Below, in pieces: positions 43,801-53,041 of a stretch of 64,000 nucleotides of DNA (positions within the stretch are counted from its first letter, which is position 1; the number at the start of each line of letters is the position of its first letter). Source of the stretch: Asterias amurensis. Taxonomy: Eukaryota; Echinodermata; Asteroidea; Forcipulatida; Asteriidae. The stretch spans positions 3,632,001 to 3,696,000 of the forward strand of contig NC_092665.1 in NCBI RefSeq assembly GCF_032118995.1. The letters run 5' to 3'. The position numbers were made by a program, and so were the translations under genes. The notes beneath the pieces were generated by a model. It saw nothing but the letters and a program-made list of their open reading frames with translations. It did not search any database and had not been told where the DNA came from.

Positions 43801-46800
43801 GGTCAGGCGGTCAGGTCAGGTCAGTCAGATGGTCAGGTTGGTTGGTCAGGTCAGTCAGAGTTCAGGTCAGTCAGGTGGTCAGATCAGTTGGATGGTCAGG
43901 TCAGTTGGCAGGCCTGATACTTTGATCGCGGAGGCAATAAAGGTGATTGAGAAATTTCCTCATAGGGTACCCTTTTCCAAGAAGAAAATGCCTTGGTGCT
44001 CCTGCCCTTTATTTTAGAAAAGGAGCATACAGACCTGCAGTAGGTCTGTCAGAAGTCAGGTCAGTCATCAGCTGGTCAGGTGAGTTGGTCGGTCAGGTCA
44101 GGCGGTCAGGTCAGGTCAGTCAGAGGTCAGGTCAGTCAGCTGGTCAGGTCAGTTGGTCAGGTCAGTTGGTCGGTCAGGTCAGGCGGTCAGGTCAGGTCAG
44201 TCAGCTGGTCAGGTCAGTCAGCTGGTCAGGTCAGTAGGTCGGTCAGGTCAGGCGGTTAGGTCAGTCAGAGGTTAGGTCAGTCAGCTGCTCAGGACAGTCA
44301 GCTGGTCAGGTCAGTCAGAGGTGAGGTCAGTCGGAGGTCAGGTCAGTCAGAGCAGTAACAAAGACTGAGTTACCTTTGGTTTGATTTTTTGGTAGGGGTG
44401 ATGTGATTAAAGTTCATCAAGACGCCGATAAGGCAGAGGGTGAGTTTACTGCCATTCTATACTTGAATCAACTGTGGCGCCAAAACGACTACGGAGATTT
44501 GTTACTCTACGATGATGAAGACATCTTTTCAACTGTGTCTCCAAAGTTCAACAGAGTTATCATATGGGACAGCTCAATAGGTACAATGCTAATACTTTGT
44601 TTTCTTTTTGAAAAACTTAAAGGAAAAGTTTTGGCAAACCCCGATGTTAAAAGCTGCCTGTACAATAGCACAGGGCCCAATTTCACAGAGCTACTAAAAA
44701 AAGCAAAAAGAGTAGCTTAGCATAACAAAATTGTTCTTACCAGAATGAGATTACCAGCTAGACTACCATGCCGTATGTACAATTTGTGACTGGTATCCAG
44801 CTAGTTTCTGCTAAGCCTCTGCTTAAGCAGCTCTATTAAATTGGGCCCTGGTTGGACTCTCAGGGCTACTCTCACACTAGCAAACTTCCCAGGAATTGTT
44901 TATGTGGCTGTCCTTTTCACACTTGAATTACTGACCCTGGTAAACTCCTTGGATGTAGTCATGTTTTTTTAGATGATCTTCCCGTCAAGGGAACTCAGCA
45001 AACTCCCACAAGGAGATATACCGGTAAACGCCAAGCTGGCATTTCACAAATCTCTCATATAGATATTGGTTTAACGACTACATTATATGATTATGAATTG
45101 CACGAATCAAGAATTTGTGGTTCACAAATTTCTTTTGAGGGAGTGTTGGCTCTGAAAAGAGCTGGTTTGGTCTTTACAATTCAAACAGTATACTCTGCTC
45201 GTCTCTTCAAAAGAAAGGACCCTGGAGAAGAGCAGAGTACACTGTTCGAAGCGTCGAGACCAAACTGCTTTTTTTTTTCAGAGCCAACACTCCCTCACAA
45301 GAGATGCAATGCATGGTTGGACCCTCAAGTTTACTATTTATTTAAAGGCAGTGGACGCTATTGGTAATTAGTCAAAATAATTATTAGCATAAAACCTTAC
45401 TTGGTAAAGTGTAATGGGGAGAGGTTGGTAGTATAAAACATTGTGAGAAACGGCTCCCTCTGAAGTGACATAGTTTTCAAGAAAGAAAATCATTTTTCGC
45501 AAATTTGATTTTGAAACCTTGGATTTAGAATTTGAGGTCTCGAAATCAAGCATCGGAAAGCATACAACTTCGTGTGACAAGGGTGTTTTTTCTTTTATTA
45601 TTATCTCGTACCTTTGATGACCAATTGAACTCAAATTTTCACAGGTTTGTTTTTGTATGCATATGTTGAGATACACCAACTGTGAAGGCTAGTCTTTGAC
45701 AATTACCAATAGTGTCCAGTGTCTTTAAGAGTTAATTCTTATGAGTCTGTGCAACTTTTTTTCTTCCACAGAGTATCTGACCAGACCACCCAGCATGGGT
45801 TTCAAGCAGTCGCAGCTATTCCTGATGGTTCACTTCACTCAAAATCAAGCCAAAGTGGAGGAGGCGGAGCGGACTCGGCAGCAACTTTTAGCTCATCATG
45901 AAAAAGCAGCTCAAGAAGTCTTCCCTAGCATGGTTGGAGCGGTGCCTGTGATGGATGTAGGAAAATATGTGACACAGGTATGAACGAATGTTTGAAGTTT
46001 GTGGTGATGTTAAAGAATTAATAATAGTGTGTATTTTTTAATTTTATTTTATTTTTAAAAAAATTATGAGATATCGCCTAACATAACCTGCCGTTAATTT
46101 CACCAGACTCTTCTTAACTTATTAATCTTAGGACTTGGGACGAGTCCCAACCCTGCACTGTAGCATGCAAACCTTAAGTTTAATCCTAATGTTAGGACGA
46201 GTTTCTTGTCCTAACTCGAGAAAGGATTAATCTTAGTGTTTTGTGAAACCCGCTGCAGGCTTAGCTCTGGGAGCTAGGGGCACCCTTATGAAGCAAATTT
46301 AAATTTAGAACTGTTCTAAGGGCAACATAGCAAAAGCAGAGGGCACCACGGCAATTGCTGTGGGTGCTGTTGGTTATTTCGATTGGTGATTTGGCCTGTC
46401 GACCCTAATCAAATGTCACCAGGGACACAGTGCCACTTACTTCTGGGGCTGAATTAGGGTTACCCTCTTCCTAGTCCGTAAGGATGAACGCATGTGTTTA
46501 ATGCATTGATGAAGTTGGTAAACAACAATTTCATAAAGTTTATTTTGTATCATTCATGTAGTTATTTTCACTTGATCAAACTTGTTTTCTCTGCAGAAAT
46601 ACACATCGGCAAATGGGAAGAAGATCTATGTGTTCGATGATCTGTTTTCCAAGGAAGATCTGGATAAACTAAGAACATTCACTGTCGACCACGGTTAGTT
46701 GAATTCCTCCGTTCAGTTTCCTAAATCTTTAAAAAGGTGACTTTGAAAATATAAATCTTCATAGATTTACACGTTAATTTTAATTGTGTATGGGTCGAAA

Positions 46801-49800
46801 TTGTTGAACAAATTGTGAAGTCACATTACAAATCACATGCCAATATAAATAACTTGTTCATCCAACCAATCATTTTGAAAGTTTTGTAGTGAGGTGCATT
46901 TATTGTTGCTCTTTTGTTTTATTGTAGGAAATTATTTCTTCGATGACAGTATTGATGCAGACAGTGACAATGTTCAGTGGATTGCTGCTTTTAATATTGA
47001 TGACTTCACCCAAACTAAAGTATGGAATATCACAAGACAAGTTGCCAAATATGTTTCAGGTAAACGAAACTGCCACAGTTTGAACTTACATCATTGCTTT
47101 TAAAGACACTGGACACTAGTGGCATGGGAGACCTCCATGCTATTGGTAATTGTCAAAGACCAGTCTTCTCACTTTATGTATCTCAACATATGCATAAAAT
47201 ATTCTGCTTATATTAAGCAGCTCTATGAAAGTCCGCCCTGATCAACTAGAAATATTTTCCCCTCACCACAGGGACGGATGAATGGTTTCCGTATGATGTC
47301 GCATGTAACGTGATCCGATCGTTCGACTACACAAGAATCCACGAAGATTGTGAGGTACAAGAAGATGAGTGGACGTTCCTTATCTATCTCAACCCAAACT
47401 GGACGGGAGACTTGTACGGTGAAACAGTGTTCAAAGAAAGTAAACTTGAGGACGCTGAAAATATAGCGAGTATGTTTTAAAATCGGTAATGTTTTGACCC
47501 AATTCACCAGGGCTCAATTTCACTGAATTTTGCCCTTGCGATGACCATCTTCGCTTACAGGGAAAACGCTGAGTTTCTGTGCCAGCTGTGTAAGCGTAGA
47601 ATGCCAAGTAATGTGGAGTACGCATGCGCACAAGCAAGAAATCACAGCTAACCTATGAACTAGGCTTGGCTTAAGCGCCGAGTTTTGCTTCCATTAAGCC
47701 AATTCTTGCTTATGGTAAACAGGGAGCCATGAAATTTAACTCGACCGTCATCAAACTTTAAGTGTTGGTTGTAGCATTTCCGGAGTCAGCATCCCTGTGT
47801 ATTACAGTCTAATGATTAAGTACATGCCAGCACATGCCATTCCCTGCTCCCAGGAGTCCCAGCAAAAGTACTTCATGCGAACACGAACGAGATACGAATG
47901 TTGACGTCACAAATTCGCAACGAATAATTCGCAGCAGTTCAACTTTGCCCAACTCACTTGCGAATATCGCTGCGAAAGGAGGGTTGTGACGTAAAACTTA
48001 CGTCAAATTTGCTTCGCATCCGCATTCGCAGGAAGTATGAACCGGGCTTAAGTCTTTGTGTTCCGATTTGGTGTGCCCCCCCCCCCCCCCATTGTATCTT
48101 CATTGTGTTCTAGGAGTCCTATGCATTTTCAGGGGAAGTATGTGTTGGAGGAACATCAGTTATGGTATATATCTGATTAATTTTTCTGCTATTAATTGTG
48201 TTTTTTTGTTTCTCTGAAGGTGTCCTTCCCCGTTATGGTAGAGTTGCTCTGTTTCAGGGTATCATCCCGCACTCTGCAAGACCACCAAGTACTATGTTCA
48301 CCGAGGCAAGGTAACTCTATTTCAGACCCTTTGAATATAACATCACAAGCTGTTTACAGCGCCCTCATGTGACGGGGTCAAAGGAAGACCTATCATTGGC
48401 TCAGAGTTGTGCATGGCTTGTACGCATGGCTTGTACGCCTATAGGCCTTTTGTGTCTGGCGAAAAAAAATACTAAAATAATAATACAAACATTTTGAAAA
48501 GTGCATCATCCATTTTGTCTCTTCCATTTTAAACCAATGTAACCAATTCATAGAGTTATATATAAGAACTAGAGGGTGCACGAGTGATGCTTCGTGCACA
48601 AACGCCACGGGACCGCAAGATGACAAGCGCGTCATTTTGCACGCGCGTTGAATATGAAATACACGTTTGAGGTTTTTTTTATTGAATGCTCACGCGATGC
48701 TGTTTGTTCAACTTACAAAATGGCCGCACAAACACACGCTGTGAGATAGCTGTTTTGTCAACTTAGAAAATGGCCGCCTGCTCGCATACCGGGGCGCGTA
48801 TATAGGCCAGTGCGCGCTCTAGTTCTTATATATAACTCTATGAACCAATTAGGGAATCTGACAAAATCTGACAAAATCTGACAAAATGTAGGGAATCTGA
48901 CAAAATGGCCACACAATGATAAAATTGTTTTCTTGGAGATTCCACACAGACATAAAAACATTGTTATCACCAAGGATTATGAGGAAATTTTGATAAAAAT
49001 TAATTTAGATATAAAAGTAAATTAAGTTTTTAGACGTAAAATAATGACAAATTATCTCATCATTGTGCACTTTAATTCAAATCCAGAACACTTTGATTGG
49101 TTTATTTTTCCTATTTTAGACTGAGTTTTGCCGTCAAGCTTTCTGTGAATCCAGTTGTAGCGAGACTCAAAATGTGGAAGCAGGAATTTGCACATGAGGA
49201 GTACATGCATCAGTCGACCCTAGCGCTTCTCAAGTATTACCATGTGAGTGAAATCGTGGGATGTGTTTCCTATATCAGAACCCATTTTTTATTGTCTATG
49301 CTCTGATTATTACCTTGTTCCTCCTGTCAGGGCATTTGAGCACGAGACCAGGCTTTCTGCTTGTTCTCATCCTTATACTGTGGCTGTGCCGAGATGTAGA
49401 ACAAAGAGCTACTCCAGTAGCTTTTTCCTCTCGTACTGCATCTCTTTGGAACTCCTTGCCTGGTGCATGTTTCCCTTCATCCTATGATCTTCCATCTTTT
49501 AAAGCCATTGGACCCTTTCGGTACAAAAAAAAAAATCACAGATTTACAAATAATTTACAGGGTTTACAGAAGGTAATGGTGAAAGACTTCTCTTGAAATA
49601 TTAGTCCATGAAATGCTTTACTTTTTGAGAAAACGGTAAAACAATATAAATTCTCGTTAACGAGAATTACGGATTTGTTATAAACACATGTCATGACACG
49701 GCGAAACGCGCGAAAACAGGAGTGGGTTTTCCCGTTATTTTCTCCCGACTCCGATGTCCGATTGAGCCTAAATTTCCACTTGGACAATACTGTTTACCGA

Positions 49801-50705
49801 AAGTGTATAATGGCTTTAAGAGGAATGTCAATTCCTACCTTCAGCTCCAGTGACTTTCTGCATGTCTATGTTTTCTTCCTTGTAGCCCTTAACCTAGAAT
49901 GGCTTTTTAGCTTTGTTTTGGGCGACTTTCATTAAATAAAATATAAAAAAATAAAAAAGTTACTCTCTAATTATATTTTCCTTTCTCCTGGGAATTATTT
50001 TCAACCATGGGATCCGAGTCTAGAAGGTTACTACAAGAAACTTCTCCTTGATGCCGTTAAAAAGCAGAATGTAGTGGAGTATACACAGAGAAAGGGATTC
50101 CTTGGAACCCATGCTCTGATTATTATCTTGAAGAAGAAAAAACTGACTCTGTAATTGGTTTTCTTTTTCTGGAAACTTTTTTCAACCAAAGGATCCGAAT
50201 CTAGAAGGTTACTACAAGAAACTTCTCTTCGAAGCCGTTAAAGAACAGAATGAGGTGGAGTATGTACAGAGACAGGAATTCCTGAAAGGTTTTCAAGAAG
50301 GGAGTTGGGCTAAAGCGGATTATGATCATGATGAAGAGGACGAAGAAGAATTTGAGTTTGAAGAAAATCGCCCCTTTGACATTGGTAAGAAAAAAAGAAA
50401 AAAATTGGGACTCATGTTCAAGATATGAATTCGAACCCACTCTCTGCTGATCCGAAAACGAGTTTGAATTTGATGCTCTTAACCGCTCGGCCACTACACT
50501 AGTACAATGTATAAAATTCAAGGATATTTCTGTCTTTTCCGTTCTAGAGTTTCAAGAGATCAACCGCAGAAGGAAGTATATTTTTTCTCTCTTCAAGAAG
50601 TTTGGTGATGATGCAGAAGCCTTGACGACTCACTACATGCAATTTGTCCAAGACAATCAAGTTATGAAGAAGATGTACGTTAAGGAAATGGAACAACTCA
50701 TTTGA
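40878..50705 (+). CDS. Tandem 2-oxoglutarate/Fe(II) dioxygenase (P4Hc-like) protein, first domain degenerate
   Basis: Modelled exons are 40878-41197, 41861-42067, 44396-44580, 45772-45977, 46597-46693, 46928-47059, 47272-47469, 48220-48310, 49120-49243, 50192-50384 and 50548-50705, giving 636 residues with all phases closing. Residues 11-28 form a signal peptide or anchor (GLFIVILSLLCSLSFSTV), suggesting a secretory-pathway location. Domain 1 has HQD (183-185) but Tyr239 at the distal His position and Gln at the basic site. Domain 2 has HED (406-408), His466 (IIPHSARPP) and Arg479. A charged linker (EEAERTRQQL) separates them, and an acidic stretch (DHDEEDEEEFEFEE) lies near the C-terminus. 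Family members hydroxylate prolyl or other side chains using Fe(II), O2 and 2-oxoglutarate. The substrate is unknown, and I do not recognise the orthologue. Confidence 0.85.
41536..41610. mobile_element. Perfect 23-bp-arm hairpin in intron 1
   Basis: TAGTTGCGATGATCGTAACC at 41536 pairs exactly with its complement ending at 41610. The arms extend further with a few mismatches. It directly abuts the foldback element at 41608. Confidence 0.7.
41608..41714. mobile_element. Short GGTGGCAGCA-type foldback element
   Basis: CGTGGCAGCAGACT ... GTCTGCTGCCACCTAG. It is the same family as the element inside the receptor 3 triplication (31109-31352). Confidence 0.65.
42270..44370 (+). repeat. Higher-order minisatellite, 363-bp unit built of GGTCAGGTCAGTCAG
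   Basis: At least four units repeat at exactly 363 bp (for example starts at 42628, 42991, 43354, 43717) and are almost identical. Degenerate GGTCAG arrays flank them. Each unit carries a unique block (tgatactttgatcgcggagg ... aagaaaatgccttggtgctc). It fills intron 2 of the dioxygenase gene up to about 25 bp before the next exon. The repeated open frames are not genes. Confidence 0.97.
44672..44849. mobile_element. Family E inverted-repeat element
   Basis: agggcccaatttcacagagc at the left and ctctattaaattgggccctg at the right. Confidence 0.65.
45110..45342. mobile_element. Family H palindromic element
   Basis: gggagtgttggctctgaaaa pairs with ttcagagccaacactccctc. It is directly followed by MITE A. 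Confidence 0.6.
45346..45724 (-). mobile_element. MITE A, full-length copy
   Basis: TTAA flanks at 45342-45345 and 45725-45728. It ends about 47 bp before the exon at 45772. Confidence 0.9.
47104..47205. mobile_element. MITE A, right-truncated
   Basis: The left end agacactggacacta follows TTAA. The copy breaks off into a family E fragment (agcagctctatgaaa) just before the exon at 47272. Confidence 0.6.
47508..47735. mobile_element. Family E-like element
   Basis: gggctcaatttcactgaatt at the left and gagccatgaaattt at the right. The interior resembles 60297-60538. Confidence 0.5.
47866..48049. mobile_element. Family G inverted-repeat element
   Basis: The right end gcattcgcaggaagtatgaa is intact and the left end is diverged (agtacttcatgcgaac). 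Confidence 0.55.
48549..48842. mobile_element. hAT-like MITE with perfect 8-bp target duplication
   Basis: CATAGAGTTATATATAAGAA ... and its complement bound 294 bp. AACCAATT is present at 48541-48548 and 48843-48850. Eight-base duplications are typical of hAT elements. Confidence 0.85.
49290..49960 (+). mobile_element. LINE 3' coding fragment interrupted by MITE C
   Basis: Translation gives VRAFEHETRLSACSHPYTVA, VPRCRTKSYSSSFF and ASLWNSLPGACFPSSYDLP, the usual C-terminal tail of CR1/L2-like reverse transcriptases. SFK is followed by the MITE, and KRNVNSYLQ resumes after it. The 3' end runs into an A-rich tail near 49960. Confidence 0.75.
49503..49815 (+). mobile_element. MITE C, internally deleted, inserted in a LINE
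   Basis: TTAA lies at 49499-49502 and 49816-49819. About 50 bp of the right arm is missing compared with 2878-3243. Confidence 0.9.
50011..50106 (+). pseudogene. Dead tandem copy of dioxygenase exon 10
   Basis: The reading DPSLEGYYKKLLLDAVKKQN closely matches the true exon at 50192 (DPNLEGYYKKLLFEAVKEQN), and the flanking intron is copied too. The acceptor has become ccatgg where the real exon has ccaaag, so AG is lost. Homology ends after ggattcc, before the acidic segment. Confidence 0.8.
50410..50500 (-). repeat. SINE fragment, reverse strand
   Basis: ctctgctgatccgaaaac and gctcttaaccgctcggccac are complements of the SINE head seen at 54701. It sits in the last intron of the dioxygenase gene. 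Confidence 0.6.
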
Positions 50706-50793
50706 GAGACAGGCCTGTACTTCTTTTAGATTTTTCTTTCACTTAGGGATTCTCAAATATGTTCTCAAGTCCCCTCAAGGGTTCCTTTACACA

Positions 50794-51053
50794 CATAGAT
50801 TTATATATAAGAACTAGAGGGCGCACTGGTCTATAAACGCGGCCCGGCATGCGTGCATACGGCCATTTTGTAAGTTGACAAAACAGCATCGCATAGTGTG
50901 TGTTTACGGGGCCTGGTGTGCAGCCGTTCTGTTATAAACACAATTACTCCAAAGTGTACTTCATATTAAACACGCGTACAAAATGGCGCACGTGTCTCCT
51001 TGCGGTCCCGTCGCGTTTTTGCAAGCAGCATCACCAGAGCGCCCTCCTCTATG
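50794..51053. mobile_element. Second copy of the hAT-like MITE
   Basis: CATAGATTTATATATAAGAA at the left and cctctatg at the right. The flanking 8-mers (tttacaca, ttcacaga) are similar but not identical, suggesting an older insertion. Confidence 0.6.
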
Positions 51054-51341
51054 TTCACAGAGCACTAACTTTATTTTATAATTTTGTCGCAATGAAAGCT
51101 AGACTTACCCAAGTAAAGATGACAGATGTTCACTTTTGAATGATTTGGTGCTGGATATGGGGGCGTGGTGATAACCACCCCTTGCCTCAACCCACCCTAC
51201 CTTTTGTGTTTTCATTGTGGGTTTCATATTAGAATTTCCTTGAAGTTTAGGGGAGACTTCTGTACAGTTGGTAAATAGTTTGAAGGTTGGTTTTTTGGGG
51301 GGGAGGGTACCCTCTGCTACCACCATCGGACATGGTATAGA

Positions 51342-51581
51342 GTGCGTTCGTTTAGCTTCCCTGGGTCACCCCAGTCTGCCAAGGTACGTTCAAAAAGTTT
51401 TGACGGGGCTCACCCGGGTCAGCCCCCAGTGCCCTGCTTGTGGAGTGGGTCACTTAAAGGTGACCTGAGGAGAGCATGCCGTCACCACGAGAGGGCGAGT
51501 GTGATTGTTCGTTTTGCTCTTGTATCGGGCTCAGCTGAGTGAGCACCGCAGGGTAGACCCAGGGAAGCTAAACGAACGCAC
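51342..51581. mobile_element. Inverted-repeat element
   Basis: GTGCGTTCGTTTAGCTTCCC pairs with the complement at the right end (gaagctaaacgaacgcac). Partial relatives are at 34530-34560 and 39485-39650. Confidence 0.7.
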
Positions 51582-52845
51582 CCATTGTTTAAATTACAGT
51601 GAATCCTATGCAAAAAAAGCATCCCCAATGTAAGTAAAAACTTACAAAAACACATGTGCTAAAATCATTAAATTTTTTATTTTATTTTTTTACAAAAACT
51701 CTATTTCCATATAATCACAAAATATACAACTTGTCATTGGTTGAAAGATTTGTTTGTAAAAAATATTTTCTACAGTCAGATAAAAATAGTTTGGTTTTAT
51801 CTATCCACTTCATAAAGAAAATTTACAAGGAAAACTAAATTTAGTTTGCTGAAAAAATGAAGGTTTGTACAATATTTACACATTAATTTAACTTTTTGGG
51901 GGCTGAATTATTGTTTTCAAAACTAAAAAATAAGGATTGGAAAATGATAAGTTACTTGGTGATTTGCTGAGTTTTTTGAAGGGTTTTTATTTTACTTTAT
52001 GTCACTGTGTCAATTCTTTTCATTTCACTTCGAGTACAACTTATCACTGAAATATGTTGTTTTAATAATAAAAAACACTTTCAATGTTGCGTGGCCAAAA
52101 TTTTTCCCATAAGAAATTTTTCAAACAATTTTAGTTTATCTGGATGAATCTTGAAAGATGATCATGTTCAAAATGGACAGAAAATAACAACAATTTGCTT
52201 ATATGCTGCAGGACGGAGATAATGGACGGAGATAATGTTTGTAAGGATCCTGAAAATAATTTTTTGTTTTTCAGTTCAACTACTAGTCTATGAAAATAGT
52301 CTAAATTCTGGGGGTAAAATTTGCCAAAAAGTGACTGAAACTTGAAAAGTACGTCTATTTTGTATCCATTCCACTAACTGTAGAGGTAATACTAAGTACT
52401 CATATGGATTTTGAGTAAGCTATTGTCTAAATTGTTCACACATTTCCATTTTTCTAAAAAAGGTATCTAAACTGTATATATTTATAAAGTATATTTTTGT
52501 GTGAAGGGTTTTTCTCAATAAAAAAAGGAGAATACATCTAAATGTAAAAAAAATTATAATGGCCACTCTGTGAAAAGACTTCTATGTAACTAACTGGATT
52601 TCCTGTGACCCAAAAATGCTGTAAGCACCAATCAATGGGAAATGTTTAGATGAATAATACGTTTGTGTCTTTCTGTATACTCTCGGGTCTAAGTATATGT
52701 GATGGAACATAGAAAAATATCTATATCACGTGAAAGAGAATGATGCACTCTTGTAATTTATTTATTTGCAAGGCAATTAATAATGCAGGCCTGTTACTTC
52801 TCAGAGGCGATTGTCATTGCCTTGGTGCCCTTCAAATGCGCCCGT

Positions 52846-52949
52846 TTCTCACAATGTTTTATACTATCAACCTCTCCCCATTACTCATTACCAAGTAAGG
52901 TTTTGTGCTAATAATTATTTTGAGTATTTACCAATAGTGTCCACTGCCT
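52846..52949. mobile_element. MITE A, right-end fragment
   Basis: It starts at ttctcacaatg and ends accaatagtgtccactgcct followed by TTAA. Confidence 0.7.
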
Positions 52950-53041
52950 TTAATGCAGCAATGAGTGCAACACAGGTAAAGGAAGGCACAGTGTTTATTT
53001 ACTTGTACTGTGACGGGCGAAAATTTGTTAATCGCTATTTT

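Larger units (their letters stand above)
50706..53041. other. Convergent intergenic region between dioxygenase and LRR genes
   Basis: It probably holds the 3' UTRs of both genes. An AATAAA lies near 52517 on the plus strand, and TTTATT elements on the other strand near 52757 and 52995. The long AT-rich part (51590-52790) has no coding signal. Transposable elements are listed separately. Confidence 0.45.

Noticed and set aside
42628-44237. Repeated identical open frames of 66 and 75 codons
   Set aside because: They are periodic copies of the 363-bp minisatellite inside an intron.
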